Part shown: piece after piece, positions 54,908 to 64,000 of the stretch
Layout: each line of letters begins with the position of its first letter
Position numbering within the stretch: the first letter of the stretch is position 1
Source of the DNA: a bacterium
GTDB lineage: Bacteria > JAMCPX01
DNA: 64,000 bases
Assembly: GCA_021787665.1 (NCBI GenBank)
Contig: JAJYLN010000011.1
Span: 1-64,000 of the forward strand
Direction: 5' to 3'
Translations under genes and position numbers: made by a program
Notes under the pieces: generated by a model
Databases searched by the model: none
Told to the model about the DNA's origin: nothing
What the model saw: only the letters and a program-made list of their open reading frames with translations

Positions 54908-55579
54908 TTATTGACCGTTCGTGCTCTTGAACATATGCTGGATCTTCTCCAGATGCTCTTTCTTGACGATCGCAATTACCTCATCGCCCTGTTTGAAGAT
55001 TGTCTCGCCCTTCGGAATAATCGTCTCGTCGCCCCGATAGATGGAGACGATGATGACGCCTTCCGGAAGGCCGAGGTCCTTGATCTTCTTGTCCAGGATC
55101 CCGGACTCTTTCTGTACCTCCACCTGCACGAGCTCCACATTGCCGCCCTTGAGCTGGAACAGGGGCACGATCACGTCGCCTGCCTTGACCTGCTCTTCGA
55201 TGAGATAGTTGAGCATCCTCGTGGAGTTGATCGTCGCATCAACCCCGATGCTCTGGAAAATCTCCTCGTTTGCCGGGTCGGACACCCGCGCTATCGTCCT
55301 CGGTGACTTGAACATGAGCTTGGTGAGCTGGCAGATGACCAGGTTGGTCGCATCGTCGCCGGTGAGTGCTGCCACGACATCTGCCCTGTTTGCTCCGGCG
55401 ACCTTCATGACCGACGCGTTCGCACCGTTGCCGAGCATGATGACGTCGCCGAAGGTCTCTGACAGGGAGGACACCTTCATCTTGTCCTGGTCGATGAGCG
55501 TTACCTCATGTCCTCCGGACAGGAGGGTCTTTGCGAGATTGATACCGGCCTTACTGGCCCCGACGATTATGATGTACAT
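54908..55579 (-). CDS. TrkA-type RCK protein (N and C domains)
   Basis: The protein is 223 aa. Residues 1-125 are an RCK_N domain with the NAD-binding GASKAGINLAKTLLSGGHEVTLID; 140-215 are an RCK_C domain (VELVQVEVQKESGILDKKIKDLG, IIVSIYRGDETIIPKGETIFKQGDEVIAI). It regulates K+ or another cation channel/transporter by nucleotide binding. It is the last gene of the APC permease operon and pairs with the short RCK_N protein beside it. Confidence 0.9.
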   Translation of the reverse strand: MYIIIVGASKAGINLAKTLLSGGHEVTLIDQDKMKVSSLSETFGDVIMLGNGANASVMKVAGANRADVVAALTGDDATNLVICQLTKLMFKSPRTIARVSDPANEEIFQSIGVDATINSTRMLNYLIEEQVKAGDVIVPLFQLKGGNVELVQVEVQKESGILDKKIKDLGLPEGVIIVSIYRGDETIIPKGETIFKQGDEVIAIVKKEHLEKIQHMFKSTNGQ

Positions 55580-55587
55580 GTTCCCTC

Positions 55588-55989
55588 CTATGATATCCCG
55601 GGCAGCCTGAGGAGCTCATCGATCGCCAGGCTCGTGGGGCACAGGACCTCGATCCCCAGGTCGGCATACACGGCCGCAAGATTCACGTCGAACAGGCGCA
55701 TGATGACCCGTATCGTTTTGTCGATAAGTTTTATCTTCTGGGATATCATGATGTTCGTGTGGTCGTTGCCGGTCACCACGATCACGAGGTCTGCCGGCTT
55801 CTTTATCGCTTGCCGGATGACCTTTTCGTCCGTGCAATCACCCACGAGCATCTCGATCCCCTGTTTCTCCTCGATGTACATGAACTTGCTCTCGTTCTGC
55901 TCTATGACGAGGACACTGTCTCCCTTCTTGGCGAATATGCTTGCGAGCCTCGATCCCAGCCTTCCGGAACCAACGACGACAACACGCAT
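55588..55989 (-). CDS. Short TrkA N-domain (RCK_N) protein
   Basis: The protein is 133 aa, a single RCK_N domain (VVVGSGRLGSRLASIFAKKGDSVLVIE, DCTDEKVIRQAI, DLVIVVTGNDHTNIMIS) with no RCK_C. It starts directly after the stop of the Usp-like gene and ends 8 bases before the full RCK protein, so the two may form a mixed ring. A complete TrkA would have both halves in one chain. Confidence 0.9.
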   Translation of the reverse strand: MRVVVVGSGRLGSRLASIFAKKGDSVLVIEQNESKFMYIEEKQGIEMLVGDCTDEKVIRQAIKKPADLVIVVTGNDHTNIMISQKIKLIDKTIRVIMRLFDVNLAAVYADLGIEVLCPTSLAIDELLRLPGIS

Positions 55990-56550
55990 CTATATTTCCT
56001 CCCCTGGTAGTTTGTCTATAATGACCTCGCAGGGCGCCTTCCTCAGTATCGTATCGGAAGTCCTGCCGAGTATGTTTTCCTTGAGCCCCACATGCTGTCG
56101 TATGCCCATGATGATGACGTCCGCGTCCTGCTCCTTTGCGAGCTTGACGATCTCCTCCCCGGCCGACCGCGAGCGTACGATGAGGGAGACGCTCTTCATC
56201 TTGTGCAGCGTCGCGAGCTCCTCCGCATGCGTGATAGCCTCCCGGGCGTTTTTGTCTTCGTCCTGCATCTCCGCGTTCAGCGGCAGGGTCCTCGGTACCT
56301 CGACGATGTACGTAAATATGAGGGTGGCGCTCTGTTCAGCGCCGAGCCGGCAGGCGACTTCTACGCCCCTTTCCGAGTACGCCATGCCCTGCGTGGGGAT
56401 GAGGATACTCTTCAGGGCCTCGACCTCCCTGCGCGCCCGTGCGGCGATCTGCGGGATTATCGGCGGCACGTGGAGCATCCACCACAGCAGCGATACGATG
56501 GATGTAAGGAACACCCCTGCTATGATAAGGCCGAGCGTGGACTGGATCAT
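55990..56550 (-). CDS. Universal stress protein with N-terminal membrane helix
   Basis: From ATG 56550 the protein is 186 aa. A membrane helix at about 5-27 (LGLIIAGVFLTSIVSLLWWML) precedes a UspA fold (KSILIPTQGMAYSERGVEVACRLG, ADVIIMGIRQH, LGRTSDTILRKAPCEVII). The late G-2x-G-9x-G(S/T) ATP-binding pattern is only partly kept. It may regulate the neighbouring permease at the membrane. The in-frame start at 56637 adds a basic stretch and is less likely. Confidence 0.85.
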   Translation of the reverse strand: MIQSTLGLIIAGVFLTSIVSLLWWMLHVPPIIPQIAARARREVEALKSILIPTQGMAYSERGVEVACRLGAEQSATLIFTYIVEVPRTLPLNAEMQDEDKNAREAITHAEELATLHKMKSVSLIVRSRSAGEEIVKLAKEQDADVIIMGIRQHVGLKENILGRTSDTILRKAPCEVIIDKLPGEEI

Positions 56551-56750
56551 CTCCTCCCCCTGAGGTACCGCAGGACGAACCCGAGCCGGTAGATACCGAA
56601 GCCCACGAAGCTCACGCCCACGAGCACCGGCAGCCATGCATGGATGCCCACGGACAGGTGCATCGAACGTATGACTATCGTTGCGCCGAGCACGACGAAC
56701 AGTCCGCTGTTTATCGTCCTGATCTTATCTGATAGCCTTACTTTGCCCAT
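56547..56750 (-). CDS. Small two-helix membrane protein
   Basis: The protein is 67 aa with two hydrophobic helices (about 15-33 and 38-58) and a basic C-terminus (RYLRGRR). It overlaps the permease gene's end by 26 bases and the Usp gene's start by 4. No family is recognised; it may be an accessory subunit of the transporter. Confidence 0.7.
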   Translation of the reverse strand: MGKVRLSDKIRTINSGLFVVLGATIVIRSMHLSVGIHAWLPVLVGVSFVGFGIYRLGFVLRYLRGRR

Positions 56751-58317
56751 TTTTCTTCATCTTTTCGTCGCGCTCTTTCAGCGCGATTCTGTACTCCTCC
56801 GCGAGGTCGAACTCCTCAGCAGAGGTAAGCACGTCCATCTGGTGTGCCTCCCAATTCCGCTCCACGCTCTTGGTCAGAGGCATACCGCTCTTTTTCCTGA
56901 AATAGATGTAGTACAGTATGCCGAGCATGACCCACACGGGCCCAGCGATCCTCCCGATCTTATGGGTGAGTATCACCTCAAAAAGCACCATGCCCACGCC
57001 GAGGAACCCCAGGATACCGAGTACCGGGAACTCGACGGTCCTGCCCTTGTACGGCAGCCGTATGTTGAGGGGCATTTTGTACGGTCTGGGCGTGTAGGGA
57101 TCAGAAAAGCGCAGCTTTATGAGTGATATGAAGACGATGAGGTACCCGAGTGTCGCGCCGAATGCGTACATGTTCCCGAGGGTGTTCATGGCCTCCGGCG
57201 TCAGGAAGGAGAGCAGCATCTCGAGTATCCCGATGCCGGAGAAAACCACGATCGTCCTGACCGGGGTCCGGTATCGCGGGCTCACCTTGTCGAACCACTT
57301 GGTGATGAGGTTCAGCTCGCTCATCGAGTAGGTAAGCCTCGATGCGCTCATGACGCCCGAGTTTGCAGAGATCAGCAGGATCGTTGCCCCGAGCAGGGCC
57401 GTGACCGGGCCGGCGAGCATCCCTATGTACGGAATCGAATGCGCGAGGGTCGCTATGGGGTCCCCGATGTGCTGTGCGAAGATCTGCCACGGCAGCACGC
57501 CGAGGCTCAGGGACGAAAACGCGGTCGCGAATATGAATACGGTAAAGATCAGGGTCACGGAGGTCCTCGGTATGATGGTCGCCGGCCTCTTGGTCTCCTG
57601 TGCCGCCTGGGATATGGACTCGAGTCCCACGAAGGATATTATCCCGAGCGACGAGCCGTACATAAATTCGTGGAGCGTGGGGAACGCAACCTGCCACTGG
57701 TGCACGAGCATCGCCGGCTTCCATGCGAACACGAACCCGAACACGATGATGGAGGACTCGATGATGATATCGAAGGCCCCGATCAGCTCGTTGAACAGGG
57801 ACGACTCCCGTATGCCGAGGACGTTCAGCCATATCAGAAACAGGATCATGGACAGCGACTCGAGCAGCCACAGGTAATTGATCCTGAGTGGCCCGAGCAG
57901 GAGCAGAAAGTGGCCCGGCTGAATGCCGAAGTAGGGGAGGAAGAAGTTGATGTAGCCGGCCGACGCTACGGCAAATAGCGCTATGTCTATGGTATAGTCC
58001 AGGAGCAGCGCTGCGCCGGCCACGAAGCCCCAGAAGTCCCCGAGCCCCCGCAGGGCGAAGTAGTGTCCGCCGCCGGCGACCGGGTAGGTCGCAGCGAGCT
58101 CTGTATAGGCGAATCCTATCATGATGTAGACGATGCCAGCCACGGCAAAGGCAAGGCTCGCAGCGCCCTGTGCCGCTGCTATAACCAGGCCGAGTGCGGC
58201 GTAGATGTCTGCGCCGACGTCTGCATATCCCCACATGAAGGAACCCCAGACGGTGATGTCCCTTCTCAGTTCGTGCGGGAGTTGTGCGGATGTAGCTGGA
58301 GCGGTGTTGTTATCCAT
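56725..58317 (-). CDS. APC superfamily permease
   Basis: The protein is 530 aa with about 12 membrane helices. APC motifs are YPVAGGGHYFALRGLGDFWGF (helix 3) and a Gly-rich helix 1 (WGSFMWGYADVGADIYAALG). The C-terminus has a charged cytoplasmic extension of about 80 residues. It is followed by a small membrane protein, a Usp and two RCK proteins. An RCK partner is typical of K+ uptake (as with KimA, an APC-type K+ importer), so K+ or cation transport is a plausible alternative to amino-acid transport. The substrate cannot be fixed from sequence. Confidence 0.87.
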   Translation of the reverse strand: MDNNTAPATSAQLPHELRRDITVWGSFMWGYADVGADIYAALGLVIAAAQGAASLAFAVAGIVYIMIGFAYTELAATYPVAGGGHYFALRGLGDFWGFVAGAALLLDYTIDIALFAVASAGYINFFLPYFGIQPGHFLLLLGPLRINYLWLLESLSMILFLIWLNVLGIRESSLFNELIGAFDIIIESSIIVFGFVFAWKPAMLVHQWQVAFPTLHEFMYGSSLGIISFVGLESISQAAQETKRPATIIPRTSVTLIFTVFIFATAFSSLSLGVLPWQIFAQHIGDPIATLAHSIPYIGMLAGPVTALLGATILLISANSGVMSASRLTYSMSELNLITKWFDKVSPRYRTPVRTIVVFSGIGILEMLLSFLTPEAMNTLGNMYAFGATLGYLIVFISLIKLRFSDPYTPRPYKMPLNIRLPYKGRTVEFPVLGILGFLGVGMVLFEVILTHKIGRIAGPVWVMLGILYYIYFRKKSGMPLTKSVERNWEAHQMDVLTSAEEFDLAEEYRIALKERDEKMKKNGQSKAIR

Positions 58318-58344
58318 GCTATTTGTTGCTGAGAGCGGCGTGCC

Positions 58345-59100
58345 TTATTCGGACGTCTGTGTGAACTTTGCAAGAAGGGGCACATTGATCTGTATCGCCC
58401 CGTTTGCCTTTGCGCGGTTGATGACGTCCTGTATCCACGTGTCGTAGCCGTTCTTTGCCATAGCAAAGCTGAACTGTAGGTTTGCCTGGACCGCGTCCTT
58501 CGGCATCGAGGGGGACTTCGACTTGTTCCCCATCGAGGAGAGCATCTCGATCTCGCTGCCGTTCAGGAAGACGCTGTCGAAGAAGAGCTTTTTCAGCTTC
58601 AGGGTGAGTATGTCGTCCTTGATGCCCTGCTGGAAGCTGCCCGGCGTTATGTTGTTCTCGCGCAGCACCCCGTAGTATATCCTCGGATCGAACTGGTGAG
58701 CCTTGTTGAGGAAGGCGGGCAGATGTACTATCTCGTCCCGCAGCTCATCGCCCGTCACGATAAATCCCAGATCGTCTGCCTGCTGGACGCCGACCTCGTT
58801 CGTTATGAGGTTCGTCAGCACGATGTTCGGGATGTGCATCGATGCCGCCCGCTCCGGGGTCAGCTCGTGCTTATACTCCTCTGCGTAACGGTTGAGCGTG
58901 ATCCTGTACGTCCTATTGAATCTGTCGGTCGATATGGCCTTGCGGTTCACAATGGCGATGGTGCCCCCGGACATGCCTGTGCCGCAGCTCCTCAGGGCGC
59001 CGAATATGCCGCCGAACCCACCAAGGAAGGTCAAGGCGACAATGAAGTAGATGATCTTCAGGCCCCAGTTGCCGGTATATTTCCTAATGTAACTCAGCAT
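58345..59100 (-). CDS. SurA_N-like periplasmic protein without PPIase domain
   Basis: From ATG 59100 the protein is 251 aa. A membrane anchor at about 12-32 is followed by a helical SurA/PpiD N-terminal chaperone domain (AIVNRKAISTDRFNRTY, EVGVQQADDLGFIVTGDEL, FDPRIYYGVLRENNITPGSF). There is no parvulin domain; the family usually has one. It is probably an envelope folding or quality-control protein of a short, chaperone-only type. The earlier in-frame ATG at 59136 is possible. Confidence 0.78.
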   Translation of the reverse strand: MLSYIRKYTGNWGLKIIYFIVALTFLGGFGGIFGALRSCGTGMSGGTIAIVNRKAISTDRFNRTYRITLNRYAEEYKHELTPERAASMHIPNIVLTNLITNEVGVQQADDLGFIVTGDELRDEIVHLPAFLNKAHQFDPRIYYGVLRENNITPGSFQQGIKDDILTLKLKKLFFDSVFLNGSEIEMLSSMGNKSKSPSMPKDAVQANLQFSFAMAKNGYDTWIQDVINRAKANGAIQINVPLLAKFTQTSE

Positions 59101-59213
59101 AACCATTGAGTATAGTACGGTAATAGAAAAAAGCAAGCCTTTTACTGCCCGCCGTCCGGCAGCGCATTACGGCAAAAGCGGCGCCGATACCAGTATGCCC
59201 GCGGGAGCTATGT

Positions 59214-59774
59214 CTAAATATATCGCCGCGTTTTGGCAGCATAGGCAACATAATCGGTGCCGAATCTTGTTTTTAGAAATTCTTCTTCTTTCAGGATAAT
59301 CTTGTGGTGGATTACTATACCAAGGATTCCCAGGAGCAAAATGATAATGTCCGCTGTAAAAAGTATGCTTCCAAGGCACATGAAATAAATCCCAAGATAT
59401 GAAGGATTGCGGCTAAATCTAAAAATGCCCAATGTTTTTAACGTTGTCTTTCCGTCCGGAAGCACGGGCGTGTTCGCTTCGGCAAGAGATGCATGTGCAA
59501 TCGCCGACATGACAAAGCCTGCTGCAAATACTCCGGCGGCTGCAACGTCAAAGCTTCCGGGAAGAACGATCATCCTCAAGTTAATACCGATTGCCTGGAG
59601 AAATGACCCGAGCCAGGTCAGTAAAACCGAAAACTTTCCTATCGTGAACAGTCCCTTCTCGACGGGTAAGTTACCCTTGGTTGCATAGCCTTTTTTTATG
59701 GATACCCTTTCCTGAAGGGTGTTTGTCACAAAAAACAAGATAAAGACCGTAACGAATACTATGTTCACCAGCAT
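59214..59774 (-). CDS. Isoprenylcysteine carboxyl methyltransferase-like membrane protein
   Basis: The protein is 186 aa with four to five hydrophobic helices and the ICMT/PEMT C-terminal pattern: GIFRFSRNPSYLGIYFMCLGSIL, then EEEFLKTRFGTDYVAYAAKTRRYI. It binds S-adenosylmethionine and methylates a lipid or small substrate; the exact one is unknown. More AT-rich than neighbouring genes. Confidence 0.83.
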   Translation of the reverse strand: MLVNIVFVTVFILFFVTNTLQERVSIKKGYATKGNLPVEKGLFTIGKFSVLLTWLGSFLQAIGINLRMIVLPGSFDVAAAGVFAAGFVMSAIAHASLAEANTPVLPDGKTTLKTLGIFRFSRNPSYLGIYFMCLGSILFTADIIILLLGILGIVIHHKIILKEEEFLKTRFGTDYVAYAAKTRRYI

Positions 59775-59893
59775 GCTTGTTTTTTACTACGCCCTGTACA
59801 ATAAAGCAAGGAAGGTCCTGCAAGCACGCGGCATAAAAATTCGGATAAGCGCGCCGGGGGCAGACTGCCGGCAGACGGGTTGGTTGTGGCCCT

Positions 59894-59921
59894 TGACAGC
59901 AAAGAGGGGTATTGTATAACA
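59894..59921 (+). promoter_or_regulatory. Likely sigma70-type promoter upstream of tRNA-Arg
   Basis: TTGACA (59894-59899), a 16-base spacer and TATAAC (59916-59921) match a housekeeping promoter well. It lies about 120 bases before tRNA-Arg, with the hairpin repeat in between. Confidence 0.5.
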
Positions 59922-59962
59922 TCGGTAATGGCAGCTTGCCCGATAGAGCGCCAGGGCGTCGG

Positions 59963-60033
59963 GTGAGCTACGCGATCAACATATTCCTTACCGATAAAGA
60001 ATCTGCGCTGGTTGCAGCGTGGATTCTTCAACA
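59963..60033 (+). repeat. Dispersed hairpin repeat, copy 2
   Basis: The element matches 4864-4933 in the same orientation. The hairpin is complete: AAGAATCTGCGCTG (59997-60010), loop GTTG, CAGCGTGGATTCTT (60015-60028), 14 bp with G-T wobbles. It ends 8 bases before tRNA-Arg. Confidence 0.7.
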
Positions 60034-60041
60034 TAAACCGT

Positions 60042-60114
60042 GCGCCCGTAGCTCAGGGGATAGAGCGTCGGACTACGAATCCGCAGGTCGGGGGTTCAAA
60101 TCCCCCCGGGCGCT
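60042..60114 (+). tRNA. tRNA-Arg (ACG anticodon)
   Basis: The acceptor GCGCCCG (60042-60048) pairs with CGGGCGC (60107-60113). The D-arm GCTCAGGGGATAGAGC, anticodon loop CTACGAA (ACG), and T-arm CGGGGG-TTCAAAT-CCCCCC type are visible. CCA is not encoded. The base after the acceptor is T, an unusual discriminator for arginine. ACG is normally edited to ICG. Confidence 0.9.
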
Positions 60115-60502
60115 TTTATATTTCATATAGTTGCATGTTTTACTGATTTTACATTTCTTTCCAGTATTACCTTAGTATTACCTTTTAAAACGATTTATCA
60201 GCATACGCATTACATTTTTTGAAACACAAACTCTTTCTTTTAACTGTGAACTTCCTCTTGTAGAGCACTTAATACTTAATAGACCCTGGAAATATCCCTT
60301 CTAACCCTCATATTGCCCTGTCCATGGCCTTTTATGAGGGAGATCATCTAACCATATACCTTGTTAGTATCATTGCTCTTGGATTGTCACTAGGAAAGCA
60401 GGGAACTAATAATCGGGGTGAAGCTCAGAATTAGTGATTTTAGTTACCTGTTAAATGTCCTACTGCATTTTTTTACATAGGGTAGGCGTACCAGTCATGT
60501 TG
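60115..60502. other. AT-rich gene-free spacer next to tRNA-Arg
   Basis: The 388 bases after the tRNA are much more AT-rich than the window average. On the minus strand only short unrecognised frames remain. I see no integrase and no clear copy of the tRNA 3' end that would mark an att site. It looks like the eroded end of a foreign segment. Confidence 0.5.
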
Positions 60503-60955
60503 TCACAGACGGGACTCAAGTTCTTTTGCTGTTACATAGGGAACACCTCTGTCCAGCTTTATATTTTTACTACCCCCTGTAGCTCCTCGCCATTCTTTGG
60601 GAAAGTTCCAGATATTAAATCGTTCATCTGGGTACGTATCATAGCCAAGGTCGTCCCAGCTTAAACAATGAGCGAGGTGTGAAATCGCTGTCCTTTTCCC
60701 TGTGTTAATGTCCATATCAGTATCGAGGTACAAATTGTGTGCTGCCGTGATGGCACCAGTGAGAAAGTTCGCTGCTTGGATTCCCATAAAAGACCGAGAG
60801 TCTGCTTTTCTTACTTTTTTAAGAACACCTTTATTTTCAAGGTTAGCAAGAAAAGAATTGGATATTTTTTGAACTACCTCGTGTTGCTTTTCATAGTTAT
60901 CTGGATGGTTGTCATAGTAAACCACATACTCACCCGGTCGAACTTTAAATAGCCC
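60503..60955 (-). pseudogene. DUF3800-type protein, 5' truncated
   Basis: The frame is open from 60955 after a stop at 60956-60958; the first usable start is GTG 60925, giving 140 aa. The end resembles the C-terminus of DUF3800 proteins (SFMGIQAANFLTGAITAAHN). DUF3800 proteins are typically longer and RNase H-like, with catalytic acids near the start, here missing. It is probably a remnant of a mobile or defence island at tRNA-Arg. Confidence 0.65.
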
Positions 60956-60983
60956 CTATTTTATTTCGGGCGTCTATGCAGGG

Positions 60984-61994
60984 CTAAAAGGTGTATTGGA
61001 CACCGAGGATCCAGAAGATATCCATGCGGTAAATCCCGGGCGGAGGGGTTCGGTTGTATTCGATGACGTTTGATACCTTGAGGGCCAGGTTTCCTCCCAG
61101 TGCGGAGGTGAGGCTTGCTGAGTTTCTTGTCGTGTAGTTGTCTTTCTTGTCGACGCGGTAATACATAACGAAATATTCTGAAAACCGTACCGCCTTGTCA
61201 AATGCCCACAAAAAGGTACCGGCAGCACGCACGGTACTCCACTCGCCGTCCTTACCGACAAAGTGGTCCTCCGTGAAATACGAGTAACCGGCTTCCACTG
61301 AAAGGGTACCCGATGGACCGCTCCATACCTGGTACCCTACGCCGGGTCCTTCCGCCGTGCGCACGCGGAGGTCCCTGAATTTATCCGTCAGCATCTCCAT
61401 GTCGGCATATCCGTAAAAGGCATCCGTAAAAAGGTGCTCATATTTTGCCGAGCCATAGGCATTGCGGGCAGACATGATCCCCGCGTTCTGAGCATAGTTA
61501 TAGAGGAAACGGAGGCCGGCATTGTCCCATGACGACTTCCAGAAGACGTCTGCCCCTATGGATGCACTCAGGACATGGGCATTGCCGGCTTGCGTATTGG
61601 CACCGGCTGTGAGCGATCCGGACACCGAGCTCGGCGGCGGATTCAATGCCCGAATCTGATTCCAGTTCACCGTACCGGCGGATGCACCCTGCCCGGTTTG
61701 GATCTCGAGATTCCCGTTATTCCCCAGGGCAAATTTCCCTTTGATCGATGTGCCGTTTTTCAGTTGCACGTTCAGAGGTTTCTCCATGGTGATCTTTTTG
61801 ATTGTATTTTTCTTTACGGTAATCGGCGACGAATAGTCCGTGGATATGACGAGTGTTCCTTTGCTCCCCCCGGTAATTTTCCCGGTGATCGTATCGCCGT
61901 TCTTGAGCACAACGGTATCTGCGCACACGGCCTGCGCACTCAAAAGAACCGCCGCAACAATGCTTCCATAAAATCCTAACAATCGTTTTGACAT
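60984..61994 (-). CDS. DUF481 (YdiY-like) outer-membrane protein
   Basis: The protein is 336 aa with a signal peptide ending AVCA. A tandem pair of small beta motifs follows (VVLKNGDTITGKITGG and VQLKNGTSIKGKFALG). The rest is a DUF481 beta-barrel ending WILGVQYTF, with terminal Phe as in outer-membrane proteins. Function unknown; the family includes acid-inducible YdiY of Escherichia coli. Confidence 0.87.
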   Translation of the reverse strand: MSKRLLGFYGSIVAAVLLSAQAVCADTVVLKNGDTITGKITGGSKGTLVISTDYSSPITVKKNTIKKITMEKPLNVQLKNGTSIKGKFALGNNGNLEIQTGQGASAGTVNWNQIRALNPPPSSVSGSLTAGANTQAGNAHVLSASIGADVFWKSSWDNAGLRFLYNYAQNAGIMSARNAYGSAKYEHLFTDAFYGYADMEMLTDKFRDLRVRTAEGPGVGYQVWSGPSGTLSVEAGYSYFTEDHFVGKDGEWSTVRAAGTFLWAFDKAVRFSEYFVMYYRVDKKDNYTTRNSASLTSALGGNLALKVSNVIEYNRTPPPGIYRMDIFWILGVQYTF

Positions 61995-62061
61995 TATATC
62001 CGCGTTCTCCTGTTTTTTCTCTTGTGCTATCCTATTCCCGGTCGTGCGTCAATGTAATGTT

Positions 62062-64000
<1,939 letters not shown>

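Overview
The window is GC-rich DNA from a Gram-negative (diderm) bacterium, with strongly G/C-ending codons in most genes. The evidence is an outer-membrane secretin and type II secretion genes, a heptose-phosphate phosphatase of the LPS core pathway, several outer-membrane lipoproteins and beta-barrels, Hfq and P-II. Gene content would fit a deltaproteobacterial or Nitrospirota-like lineage, but nothing in the sequence fixes the taxon and I do not name one.

Layout. 0-1.2 kb: Fic-domain remnant followed by a HARE-HTH/nuclease-like protein. 1.2-3.6 kb: repeat-rich spacer and a KdpD-like sensor without a kinase domain. 3.6-4.8 kb (minus): apgM carrying two homopolymer frameshifts. 5.0-13.6 kb (minus): envelope locus with polysaccharide deacetylase, glycosyltransferase, barrel/OmpA protein, PKD-like plus eight-bladed propeller lipoprotein, and DUF4398-like barrel lipoprotein. 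13.6-19.3 kb: purB, a pentapeptide-repeat membrane protein, an FHA-GAF-adenylate cyclase, a CheY-like regulator and a GAF coiled-coil protein. 19.6-30.5 kb (plus): M16 peptidase, gmhB, gamma-carbonic anhydrase, cNMP-binding protein, guaB, guaA, dnaE. 30.5-39.8 kb (plus): hfq, hflX and gspCDEFGHI. 40.1-44.8 kb (minus): ffh, rpsP, trmD, rplS and a YhaN-like ATPase (no rimM). 44.9-46.1 kb: radC scrap and a broken TPR gene. 46.2-54.8 kb: endoglycoceramidase-like GH5, SRPBCC protein, tRNA-His, GMC oxidoreductase and two beta-propeller lipoproteins. 54.9-58.3 kb (minus): APC permease, small membrane protein, UspA-like protein and two RCK/TrkA proteins. 58.3-64 kb: SurA-N-like protein, ICMT-like methyltransferase, tRNA-Arg with an AT-rich island and truncated DUF3800 gene, DUF481 protein, ttcA-like gene, glnB and an EnvC-like gene running off the edge.

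Functional reading. Housekeeping blocks (purine synthesis, replication, translation/SRP) alternate with accessory blocks. Four accessory blocks look most interesting: the APC-RCK-Usp transporter operon; the envelope locus; the cyclase/FHA/pentapeptide signalling cluster, with a cNMP-binding protein nearby; and the exported glycolipid/sterol-like enzyme cluster with propeller lipoproteins. Every frameshift I could localise (apgM, TPR gene) lies in or beside a homopolymer run, so read error and true decay cannot be separated from sequence alone.
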